Below are positions 54,057 to 63,287 of a DNA stretch of 63,287 nucleotides, piece after piece; the first letter of the stretch is position 1, and every line of letters starts with the position of its first letter. The DNA comes from an uncultured Collinsella sp. (GTDB lineage Bacteria > Actinomycetota > Coriobacteriia > Coriobacteriales > Coriobacteriaceae). The translations under genes were made by a program, and so were the position numbers. The notes under the pieces were generated by a model. That model ran no database searches. It was given only the letters and a program-made list of their open reading frames with translations, and was not told the origin of the DNA. Location of the stretch: the NCBI GenBank assembly GCA_902479075.1, contig CABSNK010000016.1, positions 1-63,287 on the forward strand, written 5' to 3'.

Positions 54057-54139
54057 GATCCCCTGGGGACGGAGGAAAACGGATCACCGGGTTAGACTGA
54101 CCCCCTCGATGATCCGTTTTCCTCCGTCCCCAGGGGATC
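54057..54139. repeat. Family A palindrome, copy 3
   Basis: GATCCCCTGGGGACGG pairs with CCGTCCCCAGGGGATC; the inner arm AGGAAAACGGATCA is as in the other copies. Outer stem CCTGG/CCAGG differs from copies 1 and 2 by paired changes. It begins at a terminator T run. Confidence 0.9.
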
Positions 54140-54224
54140 AAATCTGTTGGCGTGGGGCAAATCTGTCCGCTTGGGCGGGTAGGATGGATACATTGATTAT
54201 TGCGAACAGTTTGAGCGGAGGACC

Positions 54225-57200
54225 ATGCCTGTTCGAATCTATACCACCAATGTCGGCACGGATTTGAGCGATGCCGAGTCGGCGTTGCTTGCCGACCTTA
54301 TTGCCCGCCACGGGCGTGCCGTGCTGCTGGCGCCAACGTTTGCCGAGCTCGACCTGTGCCGTCATGATGCGGCGGAAGCCGGGATTTCGCTGGGTATCGA
54401 CTACAAGACGCCTACATCGTGGCTTCGCTCGCTTTGGGAGCTTTTGGGCGACGGGCGCGGTTTCGTCGACAACCTGCAGCGCCAGATGCTGTTTTCGGAC
54501 ATGGTCACGCGCCTCGATGATGCCGACCTGCAGCCGCTTTCGCGCAGCCAGGGCACGGTGCGCATGCTCGCGCGTATGGCCCGCGATGTACTGCCGGGTG
54601 TGGCGGGGACGACGGCCGAGCGATGCCGTGGCAACAATTGCCAGCCTGAGCCAAAAAGCGATGCCGAGGCTCGCGTGTTCGAGCTTTTGCGTGCCTACGC
54701 GGGCGGTTTGGACCGTCGAGATATGGTCGAGCCCTGCGAGGCAGCTGACATTATGGCCGGTGTCCTGGCCGATAACCTGCCGGCGTGCACCCGCGCCGTA
54801 TGCGTACGTGGTGTCACGTCGTTTACGTACGGACTGCTCGAGCTGCTGTCTGCCGTGGCGAACAATGGGGGAGAGGTCGTCGTGCTGCTTGCCCACGAGC
54901 AGGCGGCTATGCGCGATGAGCTTGCCACGGCATTTGATGCCCGCGGTGTGCTGTTTGAGGTCGGGCCGCTGGGGGAGGGTGTCGGCGCGTCTGATGCCGC
55001 TTGCGGGACCGCCGCTCAGCCTGCCTTTATTGAGGTCGCCGGGCCCCATGCCCGTGCTCATGTCTATGCGGACGCCATCGATAAGTTGGTGAAAGTGCAC
55101 AAGGAGTCCAAGGCCGATAAAGCTACTGCAACGCCCGCCGACCCCGTGCGCGTGCTCGTTGTTTCTGCCCGGGCACCCCAGCTGTTCGGTGAGCTCGCCT
55201 CTCGTCTGGCGGCTCGTCATATCGCCGCCGAGACAGCTGAGTTCACGGCGTTTTCCCAATCCATTGCGGGCAGGCAGTTTGCGGCGCTTGCCGGTCTGAT
55301 CGAGCGTATGAAGGCCGCCGATGAGGGCATGGCGTCAAAGACCGAGTGGTGGCCCGCGCCGGAGCTTACCGACTGGATCTACAGTCCGCTTTCGGGCGCT
55401 GATGCCGTCAATGCCCGTACCTTCGATAAGAATATGCGTCTCTCGCGCAGCAAGACTACCGCGGGCGTTAAGAGCCTGCTGCAGAGTGTCCAAGGCCAGG
55501 TGAGGGGCGCGCGCAAGGCGGCGAGCGACGATAACTGGTTTAAGAACGTACCGTGTGTGGTCTCGGACGTGTTCCAGGCTCTGTGGCGTGACAAGCCCGT
55601 GACGGCGCTCAAGGCCATGCTTGCCGTTGCCGAGGCGTTGCCCGATCGCGCCCTTGGAGGCCTTGACGGTCAGGCTCGTCGCCAGGCGGAGGTGGCCTTG
55701 CTGCGCCACGCCATCGACATCCTTATGAATGGCGCCCGCGTGCTCGACGTGTCGCAGGCCGCGACCGTGCCCGTGCTCGATGGCATTCGCACCAAGGTGG
55801 ACAAGCGTAGCACCGCCTACGATTACGAGACCTACGAGGTTGACCGTGCGCCACGTGCTCAGGTTCGTTTTGCTTCGCTTGCCGATGCGGCAGCTCTGCG
55901 CCCCGGCAGCTACGATGCCGTACTGTTTGCCGATGTCGATCTGGACAGCTATCCGCTCTCGCACGAGGAGGGGCCGCTGGCCACGCTGACGGCGAGCCTT
56001 GGTCGCGAGGGCGTGACGCTTGAGCCCGCGGCCTTGCTGCGCGCGCGCTTTGGCCACGCGATGCAGGCGTCACGCGGCCCGGTTACGCTCGCCCGTGTGA
56101 CCCACGATCGCCAGGCGCGCGAGTGCTATCCGGCTGCCGTGTGGACCGAGTTGCGGGCGCATGCCGAGGCTGACGGCGCTAAGATCGCTGACGACGCTAA
56201 GACCGCTGGTGACGCTAAAGCCGCTGGCGCCGACAAGGCGAAGTGCGTGGGTGAGGGTGATATCGTAAGGGACTTCGATCCCGCGGCAGGCGAAGGTCTC
56301 AAGCGCGAGCGCGTGACCTGTGAAGCCCCTCAGCATCTGAGTGCCGAGGCCGTGCCGTATTTGGTCCTGCGTCGTCGCGATGGCGAGGGCGAGGACGCGC
56401 CGCTCGTGCCGCGCCTGACGTCCGCCTCGCAGATCGAGGCCTATTCCACCTGCCCGCTGTGCTGGTTCGTCTCGTATCGCGTCAAACCTCAGTCCATCGA
56501 TGCGGGCTTTGGCAACATGGAGAAGGGCAACTTTGTCCATGACGTGCTGGAGCACTTGCATGCACGTCTTCCGCAGGAGGGCATGGAGCGCGTGACGCCC
56601 ATGAATCTGCCGCGCGCGAAGGAGCTGCTGCACGAGGTCTTTGCCGAGACCCTGGCCGAGCACGCCGGCAAGCGCGGTACCGAGGGCCCGCTGGTGCCGC
56701 TCTCTCCAGTGGAGGAGCGCCAGGCGGCCGAGATCTTGCCGCAACTGGAGGGCGTGCTCGCCTACGAGTCCGAGGCGCTCGCGCCCTTCGCGCCGCGCTA
56801 CCTGGAGTTTGCGTTCAACGAGCTCCAGGTCGAGTATGCCGGCTGGCCGCTCGGCGGGCGCATCGACCGCGTGGATGTGGACGCCGAGAACCGCGCTGTG
56901 GTGATTGACTACAAGCATCGTTCGGGTGTCGAGGAGTTTAAGCTCGCCGACCCCACGGTGCGCGACGAGGAGTCGGGCGAGGCCCCCATCGACGATCCGC
57001 GCTGGCTGCCGCCCCATACCCAGACACTCATCTACGCGCAGGCCATGCGCCGGGCGCTGGGTCTAGATGCCCGTGCGGCGCTCTATTTTTCGACCAAGGG
57101 CGGCAAGCCCGCACTGCGTGGTGCCGCAAGTGCCGAGTTGCTCGAGGAAGAGCGCGGCGACGGCCGCATTCCGGGCCTCAAGAAGGGCTTTCCGGGCGAG

Positions 57201-57374
57201 GGCGGCAACATGGACTTCGATGCGCTGCTCGACCGCGTGGAGACCGGCATTGCCGAGCGCCTGCGCGAGCTCGAGGCGGGCAACGTTGCCGCTGTCGACC
57301 CAACGTCGGCTCAGGCCGCGCATGCGCGCTGCTCGTATAACCACGAAGGAACGTTTGTAAGGAGGGACGTGTAG
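54225..57374 (+). CDS. addB: AddB-type ATP-dependent nuclease/helicase subunit
   Basis: 1049 residues. Partner of AddA in the helicase-nuclease that resects double-strand breaks for RecA. The N-terminal helicase-like part lacks a clear Walker A. The C-terminal RecB-type nuclease domain is intact: SQIEAYSTCPLCWFV (cluster Cys), NMEKGNFVHDVLEHL, GGRIDRVDVDAENRAVVIDYKHRSG (D, D, K), and a final Cys in HARCSYNHEGTF. An Ala/Lys/Asp-rich insert is at about 645-675. Start at MPVRIYTTNV behind GCGGAGG. addA follows after three bases. Confidence 0.88.
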   Translation: MPVRIYTTNVGTDLSDAESALLADLIARHGRAVLLAPTFAELDLCRHDAAEAGISLGIDYKTPTSWLRSLWELLGDGRGFVDNLQRQMLFSDMVTRLDDADLQPLSRSQGTVRMLARMARDVLPGVAGTTAERCRGNNCQPEPKSDAEARVFELLRAYAGGLDRRDMVEPCEAADIMAGVLADNLPACTRAVCVRGVTSFTYGLLELLSAVANNGGEVVVLLAHEQAAMRDELATAFDARGVLFEVGPLGEGVGASDAACGTAAQPAFIEVAGPHARAHVYADAIDKLVKVHKESKADKATATPADPVRVLVVSARAPQLFGELASRLAARHIAAETAEFTAFSQSIAGRQFAALAGLIERMKAADEGMASKTEWWPAPELTDWIYSPLSGADAVNARTFDKNMRLSRSKTTAGVKSLLQSVQGQVRGARKAASDDNWFKNVPCVVSDVFQALWRDKPVTALKAMLAVAEALPDRALGGLDGQARRQAEVALLRHAIDILMNGARVLDVSQAATVPVLDGIRTKVDKRSTAYDYETYEVDRAPRAQVRFASLADAAALRPGSYDAVLFADVDLDSYPLSHEEGPLATLTASLGREGVTLEPAALLRARFGHAMQASRGPVTLARVTHDRQARECYPAAVWTELRAHAEADGAKIADDAKTAGDAKAAGADKAKCVGEGDIVRDFDPAAGEGLKRERVTCEAPQHLSAEAVPYLVLRRRDGEGEDAPLVPRLTSASQIEAYSTCPLCWFVSYRVKPQSIDAGFGNMEKGNFVHDVLEHLHARLPQEGMERVTPMNLPRAKELLHEVFAETLAEHAGKRGTEGPLVPLSPVEERQAAEILPQLEGVLAYESEALAPFAPRYLEFAFNELQVEYAGWPLGGRIDRVDVDAENRAVVIDYKHRSGVEEFKLADPTVRDEESGEAPIDDPRWLPPHTQTLIYAQAMRRALGLDARAALYFSTKGGKPALRGAASAELLEEERGDGRIPGLKKGFPGEGGNMDFDALLDRVETGIAERLRELEAGNVAAVDPTSAQAAHARCSYNHEGTFVRRDV

Positions 57375-57377
57375 ACC

Positions 57378-60300
57378 ATGGATCTTTCGACCTTGATGCC
57401 GCAACAGCTGCAAGTCGTCAAAACGCTCGACCGCCCGCTGTTTGTCTCGGCGGGTGCCGGCTCGGGCAAGACCTTTACCCTCACGCGCCGCATCGTCTAT
57501 GCGCTCTCGCCCGAATCCGGTCCGTTTGTCGAGCATCTGGACCAGGTGCTCGCCATTACCTTTACCAAAGACGCCGCGGCCGAGATTCGCGACCGCGTGC
57601 GCTGTGCGCTTATCGAAGAGGGCATGGACGAGGAGGCCCTGACGGTCGACGACGCTTGGATCTCGACCATCCACGGCATGTGCTCGCGTATCCTGCGCGC
57701 GCACGCGCTGGAGCTGGGCATCGATCCTGAGTTCACGGTGCTCACCGATACCGATGAGCTTATGGATCAGGCTGTCGAGCATGTGCTGGGGCGCGCGACG
57801 GCGCCCGATGCCGCGCCCGAGCTTGCCGCCTCGCTTAAGGCCCTCTACGCTTGGTATCCCATGGCGGGCGAGGGCGGGCCGTTTGGCGCCGGTACCACCA
57901 TCAAAGGCCTGGTGCGCGACCTGTTGGAGCTATCGAGCCAGCTGCCGGGCGGCATGGACGATGTGTGCGTGGCGCGCGGCCAGGCCGACACCTCGGCGCT
58001 TGCCGATGCCTATCGTGCGGCGCTGGGCGCAAGCAGGGCCACGACCGAGAAAGCGCAGGCGGCACTCGACGCCATCGACGCGTTTGAGGCGAGCGGCAAA
58101 ACCATGGAGGATGCGGCGCGACTCATGATGTCGTGCAGCATGCCGCGCGCGAGCAAGGCGTTTCCTAAGGAGCAGGTGGAGCTACTCAAGGCCGAGGCGG
58201 CTGATGCGTTTATCAATATCGTGCTTGCCTGCGGCGGCCCGGCGCTCGATGCGCTGGTGGGGCTTGCCCGTGCCGTAGAGGCGGAGTACCGTGCGCTCAA
58301 GGCCGACCAGTCCGCGCTCGATAACAATGACCTGCTGCGCATGGCGTACGAGGCGCTGCGCGACTACCCGGCTATTCGAGCTGCCTATGAGGGCCGCTTT
58401 AAGATGGTCATGATCGACGAGTTCCAAGATACCGACCAGATGCAGGTCGATCTGATTCGCTATTTGACGGGTGCGGGCGAGCGCGCGCTGTGCACGGTGG
58501 GCGATGCGCAGCAGTCGATCTATCGCTTCCGTGGTGCCGAGGTCGAGGTGTTTCGCCGCCAGGAGCGCAAGGTGGGTTCGACGACGGCGTCCGAGACGGT
58601 CACCACGTCCGATGCTCCCGCCGGCGAGCTCGTCAAACTCGTGCGCAACTTCCGCAGCCACGACGAGGTGCTGCGCTATGTGGCGCGCGTCTTTGACGGC
58701 GACACCGGTGGTTTGATGCAGGGGTTCTTGGATCTTGAACCGAGCGACAAACGCAAGGACAAGCTCAAGGCAAAGGCTTCGCGCCGCCAGGCGCTGTTCG
58801 TTGCCGGCGGCAGTATGCAGGAGCGCACGCAGGCCAAGGCCCGTGCGATCGCCGAGCGATTCCATGCGCTTGCCGATGCCGGCCAGCCCCAGGGCGGCAT
58901 GGTGCTGCTGCTGGGTCGCATGACCAATGCCGACGTCTACGCGCAGGCCTTCCGCGACCAAGGACTCGACTGCGTCATCGCAGGCGGCTCGGTCTTTGCC
59001 CAGGCGGCCGAGGTGCAGACGGTGCGTGCCCTGGTCTGCGCGCTCGCCAATCCGGCCGATACGGCCCAAGGCCTTATGCCGTTGCTGGCCTCGCCGATGT
59101 TTGCACTCGGCGCCCAGGAGTTCCTGGCGCTGGCGACCAAGCTCGACGAGCAGACGGGCGAGACGTCGCGCCGCAATATCGATGTGGGCATCATGAGCGA
59201 TTCCGATGTGCCGGGTTTGCAGAACCTGCCGCTCGTAACGCGCGCCCGCGAGGTGCTGCGCTACGCACTGCGTCGCGTGGGGCGTGATTCGTTCGCTGCC
59301 ATCGCGCGCGACGTGGTCAACGCCTCCGGCTGGTTCGTGCGTCTGGCGCAGCGCGGCCCCGAGGGCAAGGCCATTGCCGCCAACGTGCTCAAGGCGCTCG
59401 ACGCCGTGGCCGAGGCAGAGGCCGAGCTCGGCAATTCTCCGCGCTCCATCGCGCTCGCCTTCGACCGCTTCTTGGCGGGCAAGGAGGCCCCGGGCGCCCT
59501 CAACGAGGAGGGCGACGGCGCGGTGCGCATCATGACCGTGCATGCGTCCAAGGGCCTGGAGTATCCGGTCGTGGCGGTTGCCGAGTGTTTTGGCGTGCGC
59601 AAATCGTCCGGTGCGGCACAGATGGGTCGCGTCGAGGGCGGAGCGCAAGTCGTGGCGCTGCCGGCGCGCTTCGATGGCGTTAAGCTTGCCGACGGAACCT
59701 TCGTGAAGGGCGATGACGTCAAAAAGCAGTTTGAACACGCGTTTAAGGGCAAGGGTACGTCGCTGTGGCTGCCGCCGGAGCTCATGGAGGACGTCTGTGC
59801 GACGGGTTCTCCCGCCGAGGCATTTGCTCGCCTGCGCAACGACGACCTGCAGCTTTCGCTCGAGGAGCGGGCCCGCTTGCTCTATGTTGCCATGACGCGA
59901 GCGGGCGAGCTGGTGATCTTGGCGATGGATGCCGGTGTGAGCCGCGGCAAGGTGATGGCGCCGACCTTCGATGTCGAGACGGATCTGACCTACGACGTGC
60001 TGCGCCGCATCCTGCCGACCGATAGTCTGGACATGCCGCAGCTCGATAGCGACCGTCTGGTGTTCGACAACTCCCAGCCGGGCGACTACGAGCTCATCTC
60101 GCTGGCGGACTTTACGTTTGGTGAGCAGGCGTTTGAGGCTAACGCTTCGCTGGATGCCGAGGGCAGGCTCGTTCGCGGCGATGTCGATGTCGCTGATAAT
60201 GCTGCGCGCTCAACTGTGCCCGGTCCTGCCGACCCCAAGCCCGATGCGTTTGAGCTCGTGTATCCCCAGGCAGTGGGCGTGCGCATGGGCATCTGTCCGT

Positions 60301-61004
60301 TCCCGGTGCGTGACTCGTATAGCTACTCGTCAATTGCCGTGGCGCTGCATGCCGAGTCCGAGGACCGTGCCGCCGAGGCGCTTGTTCCCATGGACGAGTC
60401 CGGCGATGATGCGGAGTCGGATGGCTCGGAGATGGCCGATGCGGGCGTGGCTGCTGTCGAGCCCGCCGGCAACCCCATGGCGCTGGGCTCGGCCTTCCAC
60501 GCCGCTTGCCAGTGGCTCATCGAGATGGGTGCCGATGCGCTGCCCGTTGAGCGTGCCGACGCCCTGGCTCGCTTGTGGCGCCTGACGCCGGAACAGCGCG
60601 AGCGCTTCGATGTCGCTCTGGATCGCTGGCTCAAGTCGTCGGTTCGTGCCGAGCTGCTCGCGTGGCCGTGCATCCGTGCCGAGGTGCCGTTCTTCTCGCT
60701 GGGCTGCGAGGACGAGGATATCGCCCGCTACGGCGCCTATGCCGAGGGCGCCATCGATGCCTTGGCAACCGACCCGGCGGATCCGTCGCGCGCACTGGTC
60801 ATCGACTACAAGACGGGCGGCACGCCGGATGAGACGCCGGAGCAGCTGCTCGAGAAACACGCCTTGCAGGCGCGCGTTTACGCCGACGTTCTGCACAAGG
60901 CGGGCTTTGAGGTCGTGACCGTCAAGTTCGTTCGCGTGGAGCGGGCGAATCCAACCATCTTCGTCAATCCCGCCGAACCTCAAGTGGCCACCTACAACCT
61001 CTAG
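57378..61004 (+). CDS. addA: AddA-type UvrD/RecB helicase-nuclease
   Basis: 1208 residues. Superfamily 1 helicase motifs: Walker A SAGAGSGKTFTLTRR (about 24-38), ITFTKDAAAEIRDRV, STIHGMCSRILR, IDEFQDTD, VGDAQQSIYRFRGAE, VRNFRSHDEVLRY, MTVHASKGLEYPVVAV, LYVAMTRAGELVIL. The C-terminal nuclease has GSAFHAACQWL and EGAIDALATDPADPSRALVIDYKTGG. With AddB it forms the full complex. Confidence 0.95.
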   Translation: MDLSTLMPQQLQVVKTLDRPLFVSAGAGSGKTFTLTRRIVYALSPESGPFVEHLDQVLAITFTKDAAAEIRDRVRCALIEEGMDEEALTVDDAWISTIHGMCSRILRAHALELGIDPEFTVLTDTDELMDQAVEHVLGRATAPDAAPELAASLKALYAWYPMAGEGGPFGAGTTIKGLVRDLLELSSQLPGGMDDVCVARGQADTSALADAYRAALGASRATTEKAQAALDAIDAFEASGKTMEDAARLMMSCSMPRASKAFPKEQVELLKAEAADAFINIVLACGGPALDALVGLARAVEAEYRALKADQSALDNNDLLRMAYEALRDYPAIRAAYEGRFKMVMIDEFQDTDQMQVDLIRYLTGAGERALCTVGDAQQSIYRFRGAEVEVFRRQERKVGSTTASETVTTSDAPAGELVKLVRNFRSHDEVLRYVARVFDGDTGGLMQGFLDLEPSDKRKDKLKAKASRRQALFVAGGSMQERTQAKARAIAERFHALADAGQPQGGMVLLLGRMTNADVYAQAFRDQGLDCVIAGGSVFAQAAEVQTVRALVCALANPADTAQGLMPLLASPMFALGAQEFLALATKLDEQTGETSRRNIDVGIMSDSDVPGLQNLPLVTRAREVLRYALRRVGRDSFAAIARDVVNASGWFVRLAQRGPEGKAIAANVLKALDAVAEAEAELGNSPRSIALAFDRFLAGKEAPGALNEEGDGAVRIMTVHASKGLEYPVVAVAECFGVRKSSGAAQMGRVEGGAQVVALPARFDGVKLADGTFVKGDDVKKQFEHAFKGKGTSLWLPPELMEDVCATGSPAEAFARLRNDDLQLSLEERARLLYVAMTRAGELVILAMDAGVSRGKVMAPTFDVETDLTYDVLRRILPTDSLDMPQLDSDRLVFDNSQPGDYELISLADFTFGEQAFEANASLDAEGRLVRGDVDVADNAARSTVPGPADPKPDAFELVYPQAVGVRMGICPFPVRDSYSYSSIAVALHAESEDRAAEALVPMDESGDDAESDGSEMADAGVAAVEPAGNPMALGSAFHAACQWLIEMGADALPVERADALARLWRLTPEQRERFDVALDRWLKSSVRAELLAWPCIRAEVPFFSLGCEDEDIARYGAYAEGAIDALATDPADPSRALVIDYKTGGTPDETPEQLLEKHALQARVYADVLHKAGFEVVTVKFVRVERANPTIFVNPAEPQVATYNL

Positions 61005-61015
61005 TCCTCAGATAA

Positions 61016-61081
61016 CTTGCGGTGGAATACGGACTGTTTTGGTCAAAAAAGCCGCCAAACAGTCCGCATTTCACCGCAACT
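61016..61081. repeat. Family B palindromic element, copy 4
   Basis: CTTGCGGTGGAATACGGACT with GTTT pairs with AAAC and AGTCCGCATTTCACCGCAAC (three changes). Only 12 bases after the addA stop; it may serve as its 3' end. Confidence 0.85.
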
Positions 61082-61182
61082 GCAAGAGGAGCCGTGTGGG
61101 TTTGGGCTAGGTTCGGGTGCCGTCCGCGCTGTGCGGTAGAATCGTAACCCTAAGATCACGAACCCGCATCGGAGCTCATTAC

Positions 61183-63287
61183 ATGGCATTCGTCCATCTG
61201 CACAATCACACTGTTTTCTCCATGCTCGACGGCGCAACCCGTATCCAGGATATGGTCAACCGTGCCGTTGAGCTGGGCATGCCCGCCGTCGCCATTACCG
61301 ACCACGGCTACATGTATGGCGTGCCCGACCTGGCGCTGGCCTGCGACGCCGTTAACCACAACACGCCCGAGTACAAAACCTGGAGTCACGACAAGGCCTT
61401 CTTGGAAAAGGACCGCCGCGACGAGCTGGTGGAGCCCGATCCCGAGGAAAGCCCGCGCGAGCATGCCCAGTATGTGAAGGACATGGCCATGTGGGACGAG
61501 AAGGGCAACATCGACGAGCTCAAGCCGCCCCTGGTCATCAAACCCATCTTTGGCTGCGAGGTCTACTTTACGCCGGACGAGACGCTCGCCCGCGACCATA
61601 AGCCCGAGCTCTACCACATGATTCTTCTGGCCAAGGACCAGGAGGGCTACGTCAACCTGATGCAGGCGGTCTCCGAGGCCGCTGTGCAGGGCTTTTACTA
61701 CAAGCCGCGCGTGACGCTCGACAACCTGCGTCGCCATGCCAAGGGCATGATCTGCACGAGCGCCTGCATCGCGGGCATCATTCCCAAATACATCGACCGC
61801 GGTGACATGGAGGGCGCCATCAAGTGGGCCGAGACCTTCCGCGACACCTTCGACCCTGGCGACTTTTACATCGAGATCCAGGAACACGGCATTACCACCG
61901 ACAACGGCCTGACCGACGAGCAGATGGACCGCACGCTCATCGACATTGCCAAACAGGTGGGTGTCAAGGTCATCGCCACCAACGACTTCCACTACCTGCG
62001 CCGCGAGGACGCGCCCGTACAGGACGTCATCATGTGCATCGGCATGAACGCCAAGGTCGACGACCCCAACCGCATGCGCATGACCGGCTCGGAGTTTTAC
62101 ATGAAGACCGAGGAGGAGATGCGGGCGATGTTCCCGTATTGCCCCGAGGCCTGCGACAACACGCTCGAGATCGCCGACAAGTGCTACGTGGAGCTGGACT
62201 GGGACTCCATCATCCTGCCGCGCTTCCCGTTGCTCGACCCCGGCGAGACGCACGAGAGCCAGTTCCGCCGCGAGTGCGAGAAGGGCCTGCGCCAACACTA
62301 TGGCGATGACTGGGCCACACGCGAAATCGGTGGCGTCAACATCAAAGAGCGCTTTGAGTACGAATACAAGGTCATCTGCGACAAGGGCTTTGCTGCCTAC
62401 TTCTTGATAGTTGCCGAGTACGTGCAATGGGCCAAGGACAACGGCATCGGCGTCGGCCCCGGCCGTGGCTCGGCCGCCGGCGCTATCGTCGCCTACGCCA
62501 TGAACATCACCGCGTTCGACCCGCTCGAGAACGGCCTGATGTTCGAGAGGTTCCTGTCCCCGCAGCGTACCGAGATGCCCGATATCGATATGGACTTCGA
62601 CGATGAGCGGCGCCTCGAGGTCGTGGAGCACGTTCGCCAGCTCTACGGCCCCGAGAAGGTCACCCACGTTATCACCTACTCGACCATCAAGGCCAAGCAG
62701 GCCATCAACGATGCCGCGCGCGTTCTGGACTACCCGGTCTACATGGGCCAGCGCCTGTCCAAGATGGTCTCGAGCGACCCCAAGGTCAAGCTCAAGCAGG
62801 TACTCGAAAAACAACCCGGCAAAGAGGATCTGTTTAACCCCGACTTTGCCGAGGCCTATAAAAAGGACGACGACGCCCGCCGCATCATCGACACGGCGCT
62901 CTCGATTGAGGGCCTCACCCGTGGCGAGGGCGTGCACGCGTGCGCCGTTCTGATCTGCCGCGACCCCGTCAACGAGCATGTGCCCACCAAGCTCGATACC
63001 AAGGGCGGCGTTGAGATTACCCAGTACGAGGGCCATACCGTTGCCGACATGGGCCTGCTCAAGATGGACTTCTTGGGCCTGCGCACGCTGACGGTTATCT
63101 CCAAGGCTAAGGCAAACATCAAAAAGAATTTCGGCATCGACATCAAAGAGGAAGAGATTCCCTTTGACGATCCCGAGATCTTTAAGCTCATGGGCTCCGG
63201 TCACACCGCCGGCGTCTTCCAGGTCGAGTCCGCCGGCATGACGGCCACGATCAAGAACATGAAGCCCACCGAGTACAAGCACGTCGT
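61183..63287 (+). CDS. dnaE: DNA polymerase III alpha subunit DnaE, N-terminal part
   Basis: The first 701 residues of the replicative polymerase; the gene runs off the right edge. PHP domain at the start (FVHLHNHTVFSMLDGA, AITDHGYMYG, IATNDFHYLRRED), then the C-family polymerase palm: GVGPGRGSAAGAIVAYAM and the catalytic aspartates D467 and D469 in MPDIDMDFDDERR, followed by VTHVITYSTIKAKQAINDAAR. The PHP metal residues look largely present, so proofreading activity is possible. The start has CGGAG upstream. Confidence 0.97.
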   Translation, partial: MAFVHLHNHTVFSMLDGATRIQDMVNRAVELGMPAVAITDHGYMYGVPDLALACDAVNHNTPEYKTWSHDKAFLEKDRRDELVEPDPEESPREHAQYVKDMAMWDEKGNIDELKPPLVIKPIFGCEVYFTPDETLARDHKPELYHMILLAKDQEGYVNLMQAVSEAAVQGFYYKPRVTLDNLRRHAKGMICTSACIAGIIPKYIDRGDMEGAIKWAETFRDTFDPGDFYIEIQEHGITTDNGLTDEQMDRTLIDIAKQVGVKVIATNDFHYLRREDAPVQDVIMCIGMNAKVDDPNRMRMTGSEFYMKTEEEMRAMFPYCPEACDNTLEIADKCYVELDWDSIILPRFPLLDPGETHESQFRRECEKGLRQHYGDDWATREIGGVNIKERFEYEYKVICDKGFAAYFLIVAEYVQWAKDNGIGVGPGRGSAAGAIVAYAMNITAFDPLENGLMFERFLSPQRTEMPDIDMDFDDERRLEVVEHVRQLYGPEKVTHVITYSTIKAKQAINDAARVLDYPVYMGQRLSKMVSSDPKVKLKQVLEKQPGKEDLFNPDFAEAYKKDDDARRIIDTALSIEGLTRGEGVHACAVLICRDPVNEHVPTKLDTKGGVEITQYEGHTVADMGLLKMDFLGLRTLTVISKAKANIKKNFGIDIKEEEIPFDDPEIFKLMGSGHTAGVFQVESAGMTATIKNMKPTEYKHV

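Overview
The window is GC-rich, densely coded and bacterial. Gene content and codon use point to an anaerobic actinobacterium of the class Coriobacteriia, most like Collinsella: a transketolase split into two genes, PTS sugar uptake with a GH4 phospho-glucosidase, an O2-independent radical-SAM YgiQ, small rubredoxin/flavoredoxin proteins, AddAB instead of RecBCD, and Gly/Ala/Asp/Arg-rich proteins with many GTG/TTG starts. The genus is inferred from gene content, not from a marker search.

Layout. 1-5986: end of secA, coupled prfB, a YitT membrane protein, and the two transketolase halves. 6130-11744: a zinc-ribbon membrane protein, ftsE-ftsX (FtsE has a long disordered N-terminal tail) and RNase R. 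11923-16978: a serine recombinase, VanZ-like protein, ArsC/Spx protein, a fragmentary regulator-like gene, tRNA-Gln(CTG) and tRNA-Glu(CTC), a TPR protein overlapping smpB, then a flavin reductase and a 47-residue rubredoxin-like protein. 17351-25315: Nramp Mn transporter and glutamate synthase gltBD. 25652-30257: unknown protein, an AbiEi/Vsr-like nuclease-type protein set between two repeat arrays, an amidohydrolase, and a zinc-ribbon membrane protein. 30404-33523: a copper operon copA-copZ-csoR read leftwards. 34017-41236: DEAD-box helicase with an RGG tail, then an alpha-glucoside system (EIIA, LicT-type antiterminator, EIICB, 6-phospho-alpha-glucosidase). 41541-49973: orphan RelB-like protein, CPBP protease, YgiQ, DUF1275 protein, Fe-alcohol dehydrogenase, M42 peptidase and a single-gene HTH-HipA-like kinase. 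49982-54004: mnmA, cysK, Rrf2 regulator, small holin-like membrane protein, YerC/TrpR-like regulator. 54225-61004: addB-addA. 61183-end: the 5' part of dnaE.

The most striking content is between the genes. At least seven families of palindromic elements (called A-G here) fill the intergenic regions. Family C is the strongest candidate for an undescribed system: about 58-bp hairpin units whose arms carry ATCTGTAACA and TGTTACAGAT. Units stand alone or in tandem arrays of 2, 3, 4 and 4 copies with an exact 80/80/81-bp period and exactly 40 bp from left arm to right arm. Two homologous four-unit arrays bracket the AbiEi/Vsr-like gene in direct orientation. Family A always begins directly at the T-tract of a terminator and its stem bases covary between copies. 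Family D has a conserved core inside long outer arms that differ completely between copies yet are self-complementary within each copy. Families A, E, F and G share GGGGAC/GTCCCC segments and look like REP-type elements moved in trans, but no Y1 transposase is encoded here.
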